This document shows, piece after piece, positions 1 to 8,400 of a stretch of DNA of 27,176 nucleotides. The stretch comes from DATAFT01 sp035544635 (lineage in GTDB: Bacteria > Acidobacteriota > Thermoanaerobaculia > Multivoradales > Multivoraceae). The translations under genes and the position numbers were made by a program. Where the stretch lies: positions 1-27,176 of the forward strand of contig DATKDQ010000058.1 in the NCBI GenBank assembly GCA_035544635.1, given 5' to 3'. The notes under the pieces are model-generated. The model saw only the letters and a program-made list of their open reading frames with translations. It ran no database searches and was not told the DNA's origin. Each line of letters begins with the position of its first letter. Position 1 is the first letter of the stretch.

Positions 1-429
1 GGCGGCGAGGTGGTCGTCCTTGGCGAAGCGCCCGCGGGCGATCGCGGTGGCGCCCTGACCTACGGCGGCCGGCGTGTTCGGCATCGCCCGGATCACCGGC
101 ACGTCGCCGAGGATGCCCTCGAAGAGCTGCGTCCGCACGCCGGCGCAGATCGAGATCGCGAGCTTCCCGGGCGAGAACGCGGGGGCGACGGTCTCGAGGC
201 AGCGCTGGACGTCCTGCGGCTTCACCGCGAACAGCACGCTCCCGGCGTCGCGCGCGGCTTCGAGCGCGTTCTCGGTGGTGGGAAGCTTCAGGTGGTCCTG
301 GAGAAAGGCGCGCCGCGCCGATCGGATCTCCGCGACGATCAGGTCGGCGGGAGCCCACCCGGAGTCGATGAGACCCTCGGCCAGGGCGCCGCCCATGAAG
401 CCGCCTCCGAGAATCGCCAGACGTGGCAT
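1..429 (-). CDS. proC: Pyrroline-5-carboxylate reductase, N-terminal part (cut by window edge)
   Basis: Catalyses the last step of proline synthesis, NAD(P)H-dependent reduction of 1-pyrroline-5-carboxylate to proline, in the cytoplasm. The visible 143 residues open with a Rossmann dinucleotide-binding loop (GGGFMGG, residues 8-14). They continue through a strand ending LFAVKPQD and the conserved stretch MPNTPAAVGQGATA, which is characteristic of ProC. The ATG at 429 directly precedes the Rossmann strand (MPRLAILGGG), so the start is well placed. The C-terminal dimerisation domain and substrate-binding helices lie beyond base 1. The gene is divergent from the membrane glycosyltransferase, with 72 bases between the starts; no clear promoter was recognised there. 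The family assignment is strong; whether the full protein is intact cannot be seen. Confidence 0.93.
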   Translation of the reverse strand, partial: MPRLAILGGGFMGGALAEGLIDSGWAPADLIVAEIRSARRAFLQDHLKLPTTENALEAARDAGSVLFAVKPQDVQRCLETVAPAFSPGKLAISICAGVRTQLFEGILGDVPVIRAMPNTPAAVGQGATAIARGRFAKDDHLAA

Positions 430-501
430 GCGCTCTCCTTCGACTGATGCGGTGAGTGGACCACGGGCCGGGGTCGATGCTACCGGAGTACGATCGGCCG
501 A

Positions 502-2193
502 GTGTCTCCGGTTCTCGAGGATCGCCGGGCCCTGACACAGCAGGCTTCGAGGGTAGCCCGCCTCGTGGCGCACGGCCTCGAGCGGGCGCTGGAGCGGGCC
601 GCGCCCGCGGTCGGGGCGATGGCGGCGATCGTCGTGGTGATCGTCGGGTTGGCGGAGGGTTCGGCGGTTGCCGGCGGCTCCGACTCCTACGGCTACGTGA
701 GCCTGGCGCATCTGATCGCCTCGGGAAGGTTGCGGGTCGAGCCGGTTCCATTGGCCGAGCTGACGCCAGCCATTCCTCTGCGCGCGCTGGCGCCGTTGGG
801 CTATCGCCTGTCCCCGGACAACGACGCGCTGGTGCCGAGCTATGCCCCGGGTCTACCGCTGGTGATGGCGGTCTTCGAGTGGATCGCCGGACGGCAGGCG
901 GTGTTCTGGGTCGTGCCGCTCCTCGCCGGGCTCGCCGTCTGGGCCACCTACCTGCTGGGCCGGCTCGCCGGGGGGCCGCCCGCCGGCGCTCTCTCCGCCG
1001 TGCTCCTGGCGTCGAGCCCGGTCCTGCTGCTCCAGCTCACCGCGGCTCCGATGAGTGATCTGCCCGCGACCGCGTGGTGGGCGCTCGCGCTCGCGCTGGT
1101 CTTCTCGGAGAGCAGGGCGTCGGCGCTCCTGGGAGGTCTCGCGGCTGGCCTGGCGATTCTCACCCGACCGAACCTGGTGCCGCTCACGCTGGTGCCGGCC
1201 GCGCTGCTCCTGTGGCGAGCATGGGCACAGCGCCAGGGTCGGTGCCCCGTACCGTCAGCACCGCGCTCCGGCGCCGCGGCTCAGCGTCTCGCGCTCTTCG
1301 TCGCGGGCGTCGTCGCGGCCGGCCTCGCCGTCGCCTTCCTGCACACCCTCCACTACGGCTCACCGCTCGAGTCGGGCTACCACCTGCGCGGGCTGTTCGG
1401 CCTGGAGCACGCGTGGCCGAACCTCGTCCTCTATCCGGCCCTCGCCGTCGAGATGCAGACCCCCCTGCTGCTGCTCGCCTTGGCAGGCCCCCTGGTGTCT
1501 TCCCGAACGGCCAAGGACGCCGAAGGACGCGGTCGAGCCGTCGCGATCGTCGCCTGGTGCTTCGTGCTCGCCGTCCTCGCCTGCTACCTCTTCTACCCGG
1601 CGTTCGACAGCGGCGCCACGCTGCGCTTCCTCCTGCCCGCGATCCCGCCGCTCGCGGTGCTCGTCGCCGTGGTGTTGGCGGCGCTCGCACGGCGGCTGCC
1701 GCGGGGAACGGGCCTGCTCGTCCTCGCCGTGGTGCCGGCGATGGTCGCCGTTCATGGCGTCGCCGATGCTCGCCGGCGCGGCGCCTTCGACACCGAAGGC
1801 GACCGGAAGTACCCGATCATCGGCGAGCACGTCGCCGAGCGGCTTCCCCGCAACGCCGTGCTGCTGGCCATGCAGCACAGCGGCAGCGTGCGTCACTACT
1901 CCGGCCGCCCGACCGTCCGCTGGGACCTCATCCCCCAGCGCCGGCTGGATCGCGTCGTGAAGCGGCTGGAGCAGGAGGGATATCGTCCGTACATCCTGCT
2001 CGAGCCCTGGGAAGTGCCGAGGTTCCGAGAGCGCTTCCGGGACCGGAGCAGGCTCGGGCTCCTCGACTGGCCTCCGCTGGTGGAGCTCGAGCGTGCGCAG
2101 GTGCGGATCTACGATCCTGCCGATCGCGACCCGGCCGGCGGCGGCCGAGGGCGCGGCACCGAGGTCCTGCCCTGGCCGGCGGCCGAGGAGTAG
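502..2193 (+). CDS. GT39/PMT-like polytopic membrane glycosyltransferase
   Basis: A 563-residue integral membrane protein resembling the dolichyl-phosphate-mannose mannosyltransferase/ArnT clan (GT-C fold), which moves sugars from polyprenyl-phosphate donors to acceptors on the outer face of the inner membrane. The first hydrophobic segment (about 38-50) is followed by GGSDSYGY, with Asp61 in the position of the GT-C first-loop acidic catalytic residue. About ten further hydrophobic helices follow to about residue 415. The last 150 residues are soluble and probably periplasmic. The GTG at 502 has no convincing ribosome-binding site, so a downstream start near the first helix is possible. The TAG stop is also the first bases of dispersed repeat copy A, so the C-terminus may have been set by insertion of that repeat. 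Donor and acceptor cannot be named from sequence. Confidence 0.8.
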   Translation: MSPVLEDRRALTQQASRVARLVAHGLERALERAAPAVGAMAAIVVVIVGLAEGSAVAGGSDSYGYVSLAHLIASGRLRVEPVPLAELTPAIPLRALAPLGYRLSPDNDALVPSYAPGLPLVMAVFEWIAGRQAVFWVVPLLAGLAVWATYLLGRLAGGPPAGALSAVLLASSPVLLLQLTAAPMSDLPATAWWALALALVFSESRASALLGGLAAGLAILTRPNLVPLTLVPAALLLWRAWAQRQGRCPVPSAPRSGAAAQRLALFVAGVVAAGLAVAFLHTLHYGSPLESGYHLRGLFGLEHAWPNLVLYPALAVEMQTPLLLLALAGPLVSSRTAKDAEGRGRAVAIVAWCFVLAVLACYLFYPAFDSGATLRFLLPAIPPLAVLVAVVLAALARRLPRGTGLLVLAVVPAMVAVHGVADARRRGAFDTEGDRKYPIIGEHVAERLPRNAVLLAMQHSGSVRHYSGRPTVRWDLIPQRRLDRVVKRLEQEGYRPYILLEPWEVPRFRERFRDRSRLGLLDWPPLVELERAQVRIYDPADRDPAGGGRGRGTEVLPWPAAEE

Positions 2194-2310
2194 CCTCCGG
2201 AACGTGCTGTGTAGCACGTTCCTCCGGCTAGTTGTTGTTGGCGCCGAGGACGGCGCTGGCGCTTCGCGCCCCGCACGGATGGGACGCAGTTACTCGGACA
2301 CACTCCTAGG
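2190..2310 (+). repeat. Dispersed palindromic repeat, copy A
   Basis: This 120-base element occurs twice more in the window (22569-22688 direct, 26990-27087 inverted). It starts with a hairpin: foot TAGCC/GGCTA, a symmetric TCC/TCC mismatch, then a 10-bp stem GGAACGTGCT/AGCACGTTCC with loop GTGT (2191-2230). After a short TTG-rich spacer comes GGCGCCGAGGACGGCGC and a second small stem GGCGC-TTC-GCGCC, and the element ends near CTCCTAGG. Its first bases supply the TAG stop of the upstream glycosyltransferase gene. The architecture recalls REP/RAYT-type or other small non-autonomous elements, but no transposase is present here; that comparison is inference. Confidence 0.85.
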
Positions 2311-2346
2311 CCTAGGCCGTGCTCCCGCCGGCGGCTTCGACCGTGA

Positions 2347-2379
2347 GCCGTTCTCGCTCGGGCTGACTCCGAGAACGGC
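2347..2379. promoter_or_regulatory. Inverted repeat in the leader of the SDR gene
   Basis: GCCGTTCTCG at 2347-2356 is exactly complementary to CGAGAACGGC at 2370-2379, giving a perfect 10-bp stem with a 13-base loop. It lies downstream of repeat copy A and about 84 bases before the SDR start. No T-tract follows, so it is not a textbook intrinsic terminator. It could be an operator half-site pair, a terminator of the upstream gene, or an mRNA structure. Confidence 0.4.
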
Positions 2380-2450
2380 CGGCCGTGCGTCGCGGGTGTT
2401 CTAAGATGCGCGCCCGAGCCCAGCCGTCGTCGTTCTCTCGTCTTGCCGTT

Positions 2451-2456
2451 GGAGGT
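2451..2456 (+). promoter_or_regulatory. Ribosome-binding site that fixes the SDR start
   Basis: GGAGGT lies 6 bases before GTG 2463. This decides the start against the in-frame GTG at 2385 and ATG at 2406, which would add an unrelated N-terminal stretch before the Rossmann fold. Confidence 0.75.
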
Positions 2457-2462
2457 GCCGCC

Positions 2463-3239
2463 GTGGACGACCCGACCCGCAGGTTCCGACTCGACGGCAG
2501 GACCGCCGTCATCACCGGCGCGTCGTCCGGGCTCGGCGTCGTGATGGCCGAGGCGCTGGCCGGCGCCGGCGCGAACGTGGTGCTCGCCGCGCGTCGCGAA
2601 GAGCGGATCCAGGAGCTGGCGCGCGCGATCGAGGGGGCGGGCGCAAAGGCGCTGGCGCTGCGCTGCGACGTGACCCGCGAGGACGACGTCGACCGCCTGG
2701 TCGCCGCCGCGTTGGAGCGCTTCGGCTCGCTCGACGTCCTGGTGAACAACGCCGGCGTCGCCGATCCCCAGCCCGCCGAGCAGGAGTCGCTCGAGCACTG
2801 GAAGCGCGTCCTTGACACCAACCTCGACGGCGTCTTTCTCTGCGCCCAGCGCTGCGCCCGCGTCATGCTCGAGGTCAAGAGGGGCGTGATCGTCAACGTC
2901 GCCTCGGTCCTGGGCGTGGTCGGCGCGGGACAGATTCCGCAGGCGTCCTACACCGCCTCGAAGGGCGGCGTGGTCAACCTCACCCGTGAGCTCGCCGCGC
3001 AGTGGGCGCGCCGCGGCATCCGGGTCAACGCGATCCTGCCCGGCTGGTTTCCCTCGGAGATGACCGCCGGCATGTTCGAGGACGAGGGCGGCCAGCGCTG
3101 GATCCGCACCCGCACGCCGATGGGCCGCGCCGGCGATCCGAGCGAGCTCAACGGAGCCCTCCTCTTCCTCGCCTCCGACGCCTCGAGCTACGTCACCGGC
3201 TCGATGGTCACCGTCGACGGCGGCTGGACGGCGGTGTGA
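2463..3239 (+). CDS. Short-chain dehydrogenase/reductase (SDR), classical type
   Basis: A 258-residue NAD(P)-dependent oxidoreductase of the classical SDR family, of normal length. The cofactor loop TGASSGLG is at residues 18-25 and NNAG at 95-98. The catalytic tetrad Asn120-Ser148-Tyr163-Lys167 is complete (YTASK at 163-167), followed by a PGW motif and the C-terminal SxxxTGSMVTVDGG tail typical of FabG/gluconate-5-dehydrogenase-like members. Arg44-Arg45 after the second strand, with no acidic residue at its end, would favour NADPH (inference). GTG 2463 is chosen for its GGAGGT ribosome-binding site. The gene lies downstream of repeat copy A and converges on the VIT-like gene with only 10 bases between stops. 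The substrate cannot be assigned from sequence. Confidence 0.92.
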   Translation: MDDPTRRFRLDGRTAVITGASSGLGVVMAEALAGAGANVVLAARREERIQELARAIEGAGAKALALRCDVTREDDVDRLVAAALERFGSLDVLVNNAGVADPQPAEQESLEHWKRVLDTNLDGVFLCAQRCARVMLEVKRGVIVNVASVLGVVGAGQIPQASYTASKGGVVNLTRELAAQWARRGIRVNAILPGWFPSEMTAGMFEDEGGQRWIRTRTPMGRAGDPSELNGALLFLASDASSYVTGSMVTVDGGWTAV

Positions 3240-3249
3240 GGGTCGCTGG

Positions 3250-3732
3250 TCACGCGAACACCGAGGCGATGAGCCGCCCGACGTAGTGCGAGATCACCAC
3301 CACCGTGGCGGCGACGGCGAGGTGCTCGGTCACCACCGGCCACGCCTTGACGCCCTGCAGTCGCGCCAGGTGGTAGGACATCGTCGCCAGCGCCACGATG
3401 CCCCACGCCACCGAGGCCAGGACCGCCGCCGGCAGGTCGAGCACCAGCACCGGCACCGCGAACGACAGCGCCATCAAGAGCTTCGACGCGAAGGTCGCGA
3501 AGGTCGATGCCCAGATCTCGCGATGGGTGTGCACGCTCTCCGATTCCTCCGACACGTGGATGCCGAGGGCGTCGGAGAGCGAGTCGGCGACGGCGATGGT
3601 GACGATGCCGCCGAGGACGGCGAGGCGCGAAGCGGTCCCCGCGGCGAGGCCGACCACCAGCCCCAGCGTGGTGATGACCCCGGAGGTGAGCCCGAACGAG
3701 AGCCCGACCTGGATGGAGTGTCGGAGCGGCAT
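3250..3732 (-). CDS. Small VIT1/CCC1-like membrane protein
   Basis: A 160-residue hydrophobic protein resembling the N-terminal part of the VIT1/CCC1 (vacuolar iron transporter) family, whose members carry Fe2+/Mn2+ across membranes. The first half has GLSFGLTSGVITTLGLVVGL, a second helix (LAVLGGIVTIAVADSLSDALG) and the acidic segment HVSEESE, the recognisable core of the family. Two or three further helices follow (about 75-95, 100-120, 135-155). It is shorter than the usual 230 or more residues and lacks the extended cytoplasmic metal-binding helices, so metal transport is inferred, not shown. The ATG at 3732 is 8 bases after the stop of the amidohydrolase gene, so it is probably the last gene of the long minus-strand transcription unit. 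Confidence 0.72.
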   Translation of the reverse strand: MPLRHSIQVGLSFGLTSGVITTLGLVVGLAAGTASRLAVLGGIVTIAVADSLSDALGIHVSEESESVHTHREIWASTFATFASKLLMALSFAVPVLVLDLPAAVLASVAWGIVALATMSYHLARLQGVKAWPVVTEHLAVAATVVVISHYVGRLIASVFA

Positions 3733-3740
3733 GGGTGTTG

Positions 3741-5438
3741 CTAGGGCGCGAGCTGGTAGATCGTCCTCCCGCCGAAGATGGTGCGCGCGACGCGCACCTC
3801 GCCGATCTCGTGCGGCGAGATCGCGAAGAGATCACGCTCGAGGATGACGAGGTCCGCGGCCTTGCCCACCTCGATCGACCCGGTGATCGCCTCCTGCCGC
3901 GCGAGCCAGGCGCCGTTGCGCGTGTACGCGGCGAGCATGGTGTCGAGGTCGACGCGCTCGGAGGCGTTGAGGGTGTCCGGGTCGTCGCCGGCGGGATCCC
4001 GGCGGGTGAGCGCGACCTCGATTGCGAGCAGAGGGTTCATGCTGCTCACCGGCCAGTCGCTGCCGCCCGCGATGCGCCCGCCGGCGCGATGAATGCTGCC
4101 GATGGGGTACATGCGCTCGACGCGCGCGCGGCCGACCTGCTCGAGGTTGACGTCCTCGATGTAGCTGTCGGGGTAGGCCCACAGCGGCTGGAACGTCGCG
4201 GTCGCGTCGAGCGCCGCGAACCGGCCGATGTCGTCGGGATGGACGAGCTGCAGATGCGCCAGGTGGTGCCGCTGGTCGCGCGGTCCGTTGGCGCGGTGCG
4301 CCGACGCGAGGGCGTCGAGGGCCACCCGCACCGCGAGGTCGCCGATCGTGTGCAGGTGGACCTGGAGGCCGGCGGCGTCCCAGCTCCCGAGAGCCGCCGC
4401 GAGCGCCTGCGGCTCGACGTTGAGCATGCCGCGGTGCGAGCCGCTACCGAGGTACGGGTCGAGCAGCGCCGCGGTCTCTCCCTCGAGCACGCCGTCGACG
4501 AAGACCTTGAGGCAACCGGTACGCAACCGGGGCGACGCCGGCCGCGCCGGCCGCGCCAGGAGGGCGACCGCGTCGAGCCCGCGGCGGGCGAGCCCGGGCC
4601 CGGTCGCTTCTAGCCGGGCGCAGGCGAGGATCCGCGCCGTCAGCTCGCCCGCGGCGTCCGCCTGGTCGTAGGTCGCGAGCTCGCCCGGCCCCACCACGGG
4701 ATCGATCATGGACGTGATCCCGAAGCTCGCCATCTCCCCCAGCGCATGGCGCAGGCCGGCTCGTTGCGCCTCGGCCGAGGGCGCCGGCAGGAGCCCCGAG
4801 ACCAGCGCCACCGCGCTCTCGCGCAACGTCCCGCTGGGCTCGCCGGTGGCGCGGTCGCGCTCGATCACGCCGTGCGGCGGATCGGACGTTGCGTGGTCGA
4901 TTCCCGCCAGCGCGAGCGCCTTCGAGTTGACCCATGCCGAGTGGCCGTCGGCTCCCTCCAGGAACACCGGACGCTCGGGCACGACAGCGTCGAGCAGCGA
5001 TTCATGCGGATTCGCGGCGGGGAAGAGCGAAAGATCCCACCCGGCGCCGACCACCCATCCCTCGCCGCTCGCCTCCGCGCACTCGCGCACTTTGGCGAGG
5101 ATCGCCTCGACCGTTCGCGCCTCGACCAGCGAGCAGGCGAGCGCATCCATCCCGCCCGCGATCGGATGCGCGTGCGAGTCGTGGAAGCCGGGGAGAACCA
5201 TCCTGCCGTCGAGGTCCACCACCTCGGTTCCCACCCCGAGGAAGGGCTGCACGTCGTCACGCGTCCCCACCGCCACGATGCGACCGCCGTCGACGGCCAG
5301 CGCCTCCGCCCGCGATCTGCTCGCGTCGAGCGTGTAGACGACGCCGCCGCGCAAGACCAGATCGGCCTCCCGCGCGTACGCGGCGCTCCCGGCGACGATC
5401 GCTCCCGAGAGGAGAAGCGCCATCGAGCTTCGCGTCAC
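3741..5438 (-). CDS. Exported amidohydrolase, YtcJ-like (amidohydrolase 3 family)
   Basis: A 565-residue metal-dependent hydrolase of the amidohydrolase superfamily, YtcJ-like branch, whose members hydrolyse amide or related C-N bonds; the natural substrate is unknown. The TIM-barrel motifs are present: HDSHAHP with His89 and His91, HLHTIGD with His361 and His363, a following HLQLVHPDD, and GSDWP with Asp461. The GTG start at 5438 overlaps the upstream fusion gene's stop as GTGA. It also gives an Arg before the hydrophobic run and an AYA cleavage site near residue 22, hence a likely signal peptide and periplasmic location. ATG 5423 is the alternative but leaves no positive n-region. The gene is transcriptionally, and probably translationally, coupled to the glycogen fusion gene, although no metabolic link is obvious. 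Confidence 0.86.
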   Translation of the reverse strand: MTRSSMALLLSGAIVAGSAAYAREADLVLRGGVVYTLDASRSRAEALAVDGGRIVAVGTRDDVQPFLGVGTEVVDLDGRMVLPGFHDSHAHPIAGGMDALACSLVEARTVEAILAKVRECAEASGEGWVVGAGWDLSLFPAANPHESLLDAVVPERPVFLEGADGHSAWVNSKALALAGIDHATSDPPHGVIERDRATGEPSGTLRESAVALVSGLLPAPSAEAQRAGLRHALGEMASFGITSMIDPVVGPGELATYDQADAAGELTARILACARLEATGPGLARRGLDAVALLARPARPASPRLRTGCLKVFVDGVLEGETAALLDPYLGSGSHRGMLNVEPQALAAALGSWDAAGLQVHLHTIGDLAVRVALDALASAHRANGPRDQRHHLAHLQLVHPDDIGRFAALDATATFQPLWAYPDSYIEDVNLEQVGRARVERMYPIGSIHRAGGRIAGGSDWPVSSMNPLLAIEVALTRRDPAGDDPDTLNASERVDLDTMLAAYTRNGAWLARQEAITGSIEVGKAADLVILERDLFAISPHEIGEVRVARTIFGGRTIYQLAP

Positions 5439-8400
5439 ACCCACAGCACGAGATCCGACAGTCCCGGCTCCCCGCCCTCGCGTGCTCGCAGCCGGATGCC
5501 GCAGGCCCACCGCCCCGCGTTCTCCAGCGTGGCGTCGGCTCGGAACCGTCGTCCCGCGGGTGGCGGCTGAGGCAGGCCGTCCTCGGCGGCAAGGGCGATC
5601 ACCCGGGCCTCGTCGAGCTGGCCGGCGCGCGAGGGTCTGCCGAGCACCAGCTCGACCAGCACGTCCTCGTTCGAGAGATCTCCCAGATCGAGGTCCACCA
5701 CCGCCTCGATGCGCTCGCCGATCTCGAGCGTGCCGGGTAGTGGCAGCTCGACCCCGAGCACCTGGATCTGGTTCCAGCCACGACGCAGCCGCCGCTGGCG
5801 CCACACCGCGTCGCGTGCGGCGGCGAAGTCACGCTCGCGCAGCTCGAACCAGCTCCGCGCGCTCGGCAGGTAGGCCCAGTCGCGGTACTCCTCGACCATG
5901 CGGCGCGCGCCGAAGCGCTCCGCCACCATCGCGATCGAGCGGATCGAGCGCTCCATCCAGCGCCGGGGCACACCGTCCGCGTCGCGCTCGAAGAAGAGCG
6001 GGGCGATCTCCAGGTCGAGGAGCCGCAGCACGTCGGCGCTGTCGAGGTTGTCGACGGCGACCGGGTCCTCCGAGAGCTCGCCGCCGGTCACGGTCCAGCC
6101 GTGGAGCCCCTCCTGCGCCTCGGCCCACCACCCGTCGGCGACCGAGAGGTTGAGGACTCCGTTCATGCCGGCTTTCATGCCGGAGGTGCCGGAGGCCTCG
6201 AGCCCGCGGGTCGGGGTGTTCAACCACAGGTCCACGCCCTGGACCAGGAGGCGGGCGAGCTCGATATCGTAATCCTCGAGAAAGAGCACCTTGCCCGCCA
6301 GCTCGTCGCTCGCGGCGGCCCCCGCCACCCGCTTGAGAATCTCCTGACCCTGGCCGTCACGCGGGTGCGCCTTGCCGCCGTAGAGGATGCGCACCGGACG
6401 ATCGGGGCGCGACAGCACCTCGAGCAGGCGCCGCCGGTCGCGGAGCAGGAGGTCCGCGCGTTTGTAGGCGGCGAACCGACGGGCGAAGCCCACCAGGAGC
6501 GCATTCTCGTCGAGGCTCTCGAGCTCGCGCCAGATCAGCGGCGCCGGATCGCCGCGGTTCTCGCCGGCGCGCTGCACGCGGCGGCGCAGCGACTCGAGCA
6601 GCCGCCGCCGCGCCGCCTGCCGCGCCTCCCACAGCGCCTCGGGAGCGAGCGCGGCGGCGCGCCGCGCCAGCTCGGGGCCGGGCGGCGCCTGCTCCTTGGG
6701 ATCGAGCAGCCGCGCGATCTCGGGCGAGGTCCAGCTCTCGAGGTGCACGCCGTTGGTCACGTGGTGCACCGGCACCTCCGCGGGCAGGAGCCCCGGCCAG
6801 GCGCCGCGCAAGAGCCGCCGCGACACGTCGCGGTGGATGCGGCTCACGCCGTTGACGCGCCGGCAGAGCCGCAAGGCGAGCCGGGTCATCGAGAAGCCTT
6901 CGGGATCCTCCTGCGAGCAGCCGAGATCGAAGAAGCGCTCCCAGGGCAGGCCGAGCCAAGACTCGACGTCGTAGAAGTAGCGCCGCATCAGGCTCTCGCT
7001 GAAGCGATCGTGCCCGGCGCTGATCGAGGTGTGGGTGGTGAAGATGGCGGAGCTCCTGACCAGCTCGCTCGCCTCGTCGAAGGTCAGCCCGCTCTGGCGC
7101 ACCAGCCGAGCCACGCGCTCGAGCGGGGCGAACGCCGCGTGGCCCTCGTTGACGTGGACCACGGCGGGCTCGATGCCCAACAGCTCGAGCACCTGGATGC
7201 CGCCGCGCCCGAGCACGATCTCCTGGCGCAGGCGCATCTCGTTGTCGCCGCCGTAGAGAAAGTGCGTGATGGCGCGGTCCTCGGGCCGGTTGACCGGAAG
7301 GTCCGCGTCGAGCAGGTAGAGCGGGACATTGCCCACCATGGCGCGCCAGATCGCGAGCACGACGTCCGCGCCCGGGAGGCGCAGCCGCGCTTCCACCGGC
7401 TTGCCGTCGTCGTCGGTCTGGAGCTCGAGCGCGTGCGAGCGCGGATCGTTCAGGGCCGGCGACCACACCTGGTCGCCCTCGCGTCCGATCTGCTGGTGCA
7501 GGTAGCCGCGGTGGTAGAAGAGACCGATGCCGGCCATGGGGACCGAGAGGTCGCTCGCCGCCCGCAGGTGGTCGCCGGCGAGGACGCCGAGGCCGCCGGT
7601 GTAGATCTGGAGCGTCGACTCGATGCCGAACTCGGCGCAGAAGTAGGCCACCGGGTGGCGGCGCGAGAGCCGTGCCTGGGCCGACGCGCGGTCGATCGGG
7701 CGTTCGAGCGCGTCGCGCAGCCGCGCCAGGGCGGCCTCCACCCGGCGGTCGAAGTCGGGGCCGCGGCGGGCCTCCGAGTCGTTGCGCGAGAGGTCCTGGA
7801 GGAAGCGCACCGGGTTGCCGCCGGCCGCCTCCCATCGCTCGGGCGACAGCTCCGCGAACAGGCGCTGCGCGTCGTGGTCCCAACGGTAGTTGCGAGCCAG
7901 GCGCTCGAGGTCTTCGAGCGCCTTGGGGAGCGTGCCCGCCACCTCGTAGGTGCGCAGTCGCGGCTCGGCGCGGCCGGGCCGGGGCTCGGCCGGCGGCGCC
8001 GTCCAGCGGGCGGCCTGCAGCATTTCGGGCACCACCCGCGAGGCGGCCTGGTCGCGCGCGATCTCGAAGGCCTCGAGGAAGCGCGGCGCGAGCCGCGACC
8101 ACTGCAGCTGAGCCGCCGCTGCTCTGCAGGCGCGCGCGATGGCGTCGCGGTCCAGGTCGTCGTCGGCGAAGCGCTCGATCATGTCGGCCAGCTCCGCGGC
8201 GACCGAGGCATCGTCGCGGTCCGCGCGCGGCAGCACGTAGAGGCCGTCGGCCTCGGTCACTCCCTGCTCCTGCATCCACGCTCCGAACCCGGCGTTGTCG
8301 GCGGTGATGGTGGGTACGCCGAGCGCGAGGCTCTCCTCCGGCGTGAGCCCCCAGGGCTCGTAGAACGACGGGAAGCAGGTGAGGTCGACGGCGCGGATGA

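Noticed and set aside
2109..2798. Minus-strand ORFs sharing a GAKRQRRPRRQ peptide (also at 22569-22751)
   Set aside because: The shared peptide is only the translation of repeat copies A and B, not a conserved protein.
4444..5260. Several other ORFs inside the amidohydrolase gene
   Set aside because: They lie in other frames of a gene with complete amidohydrolase motifs and have Arg/Ala-biased shadow composition.
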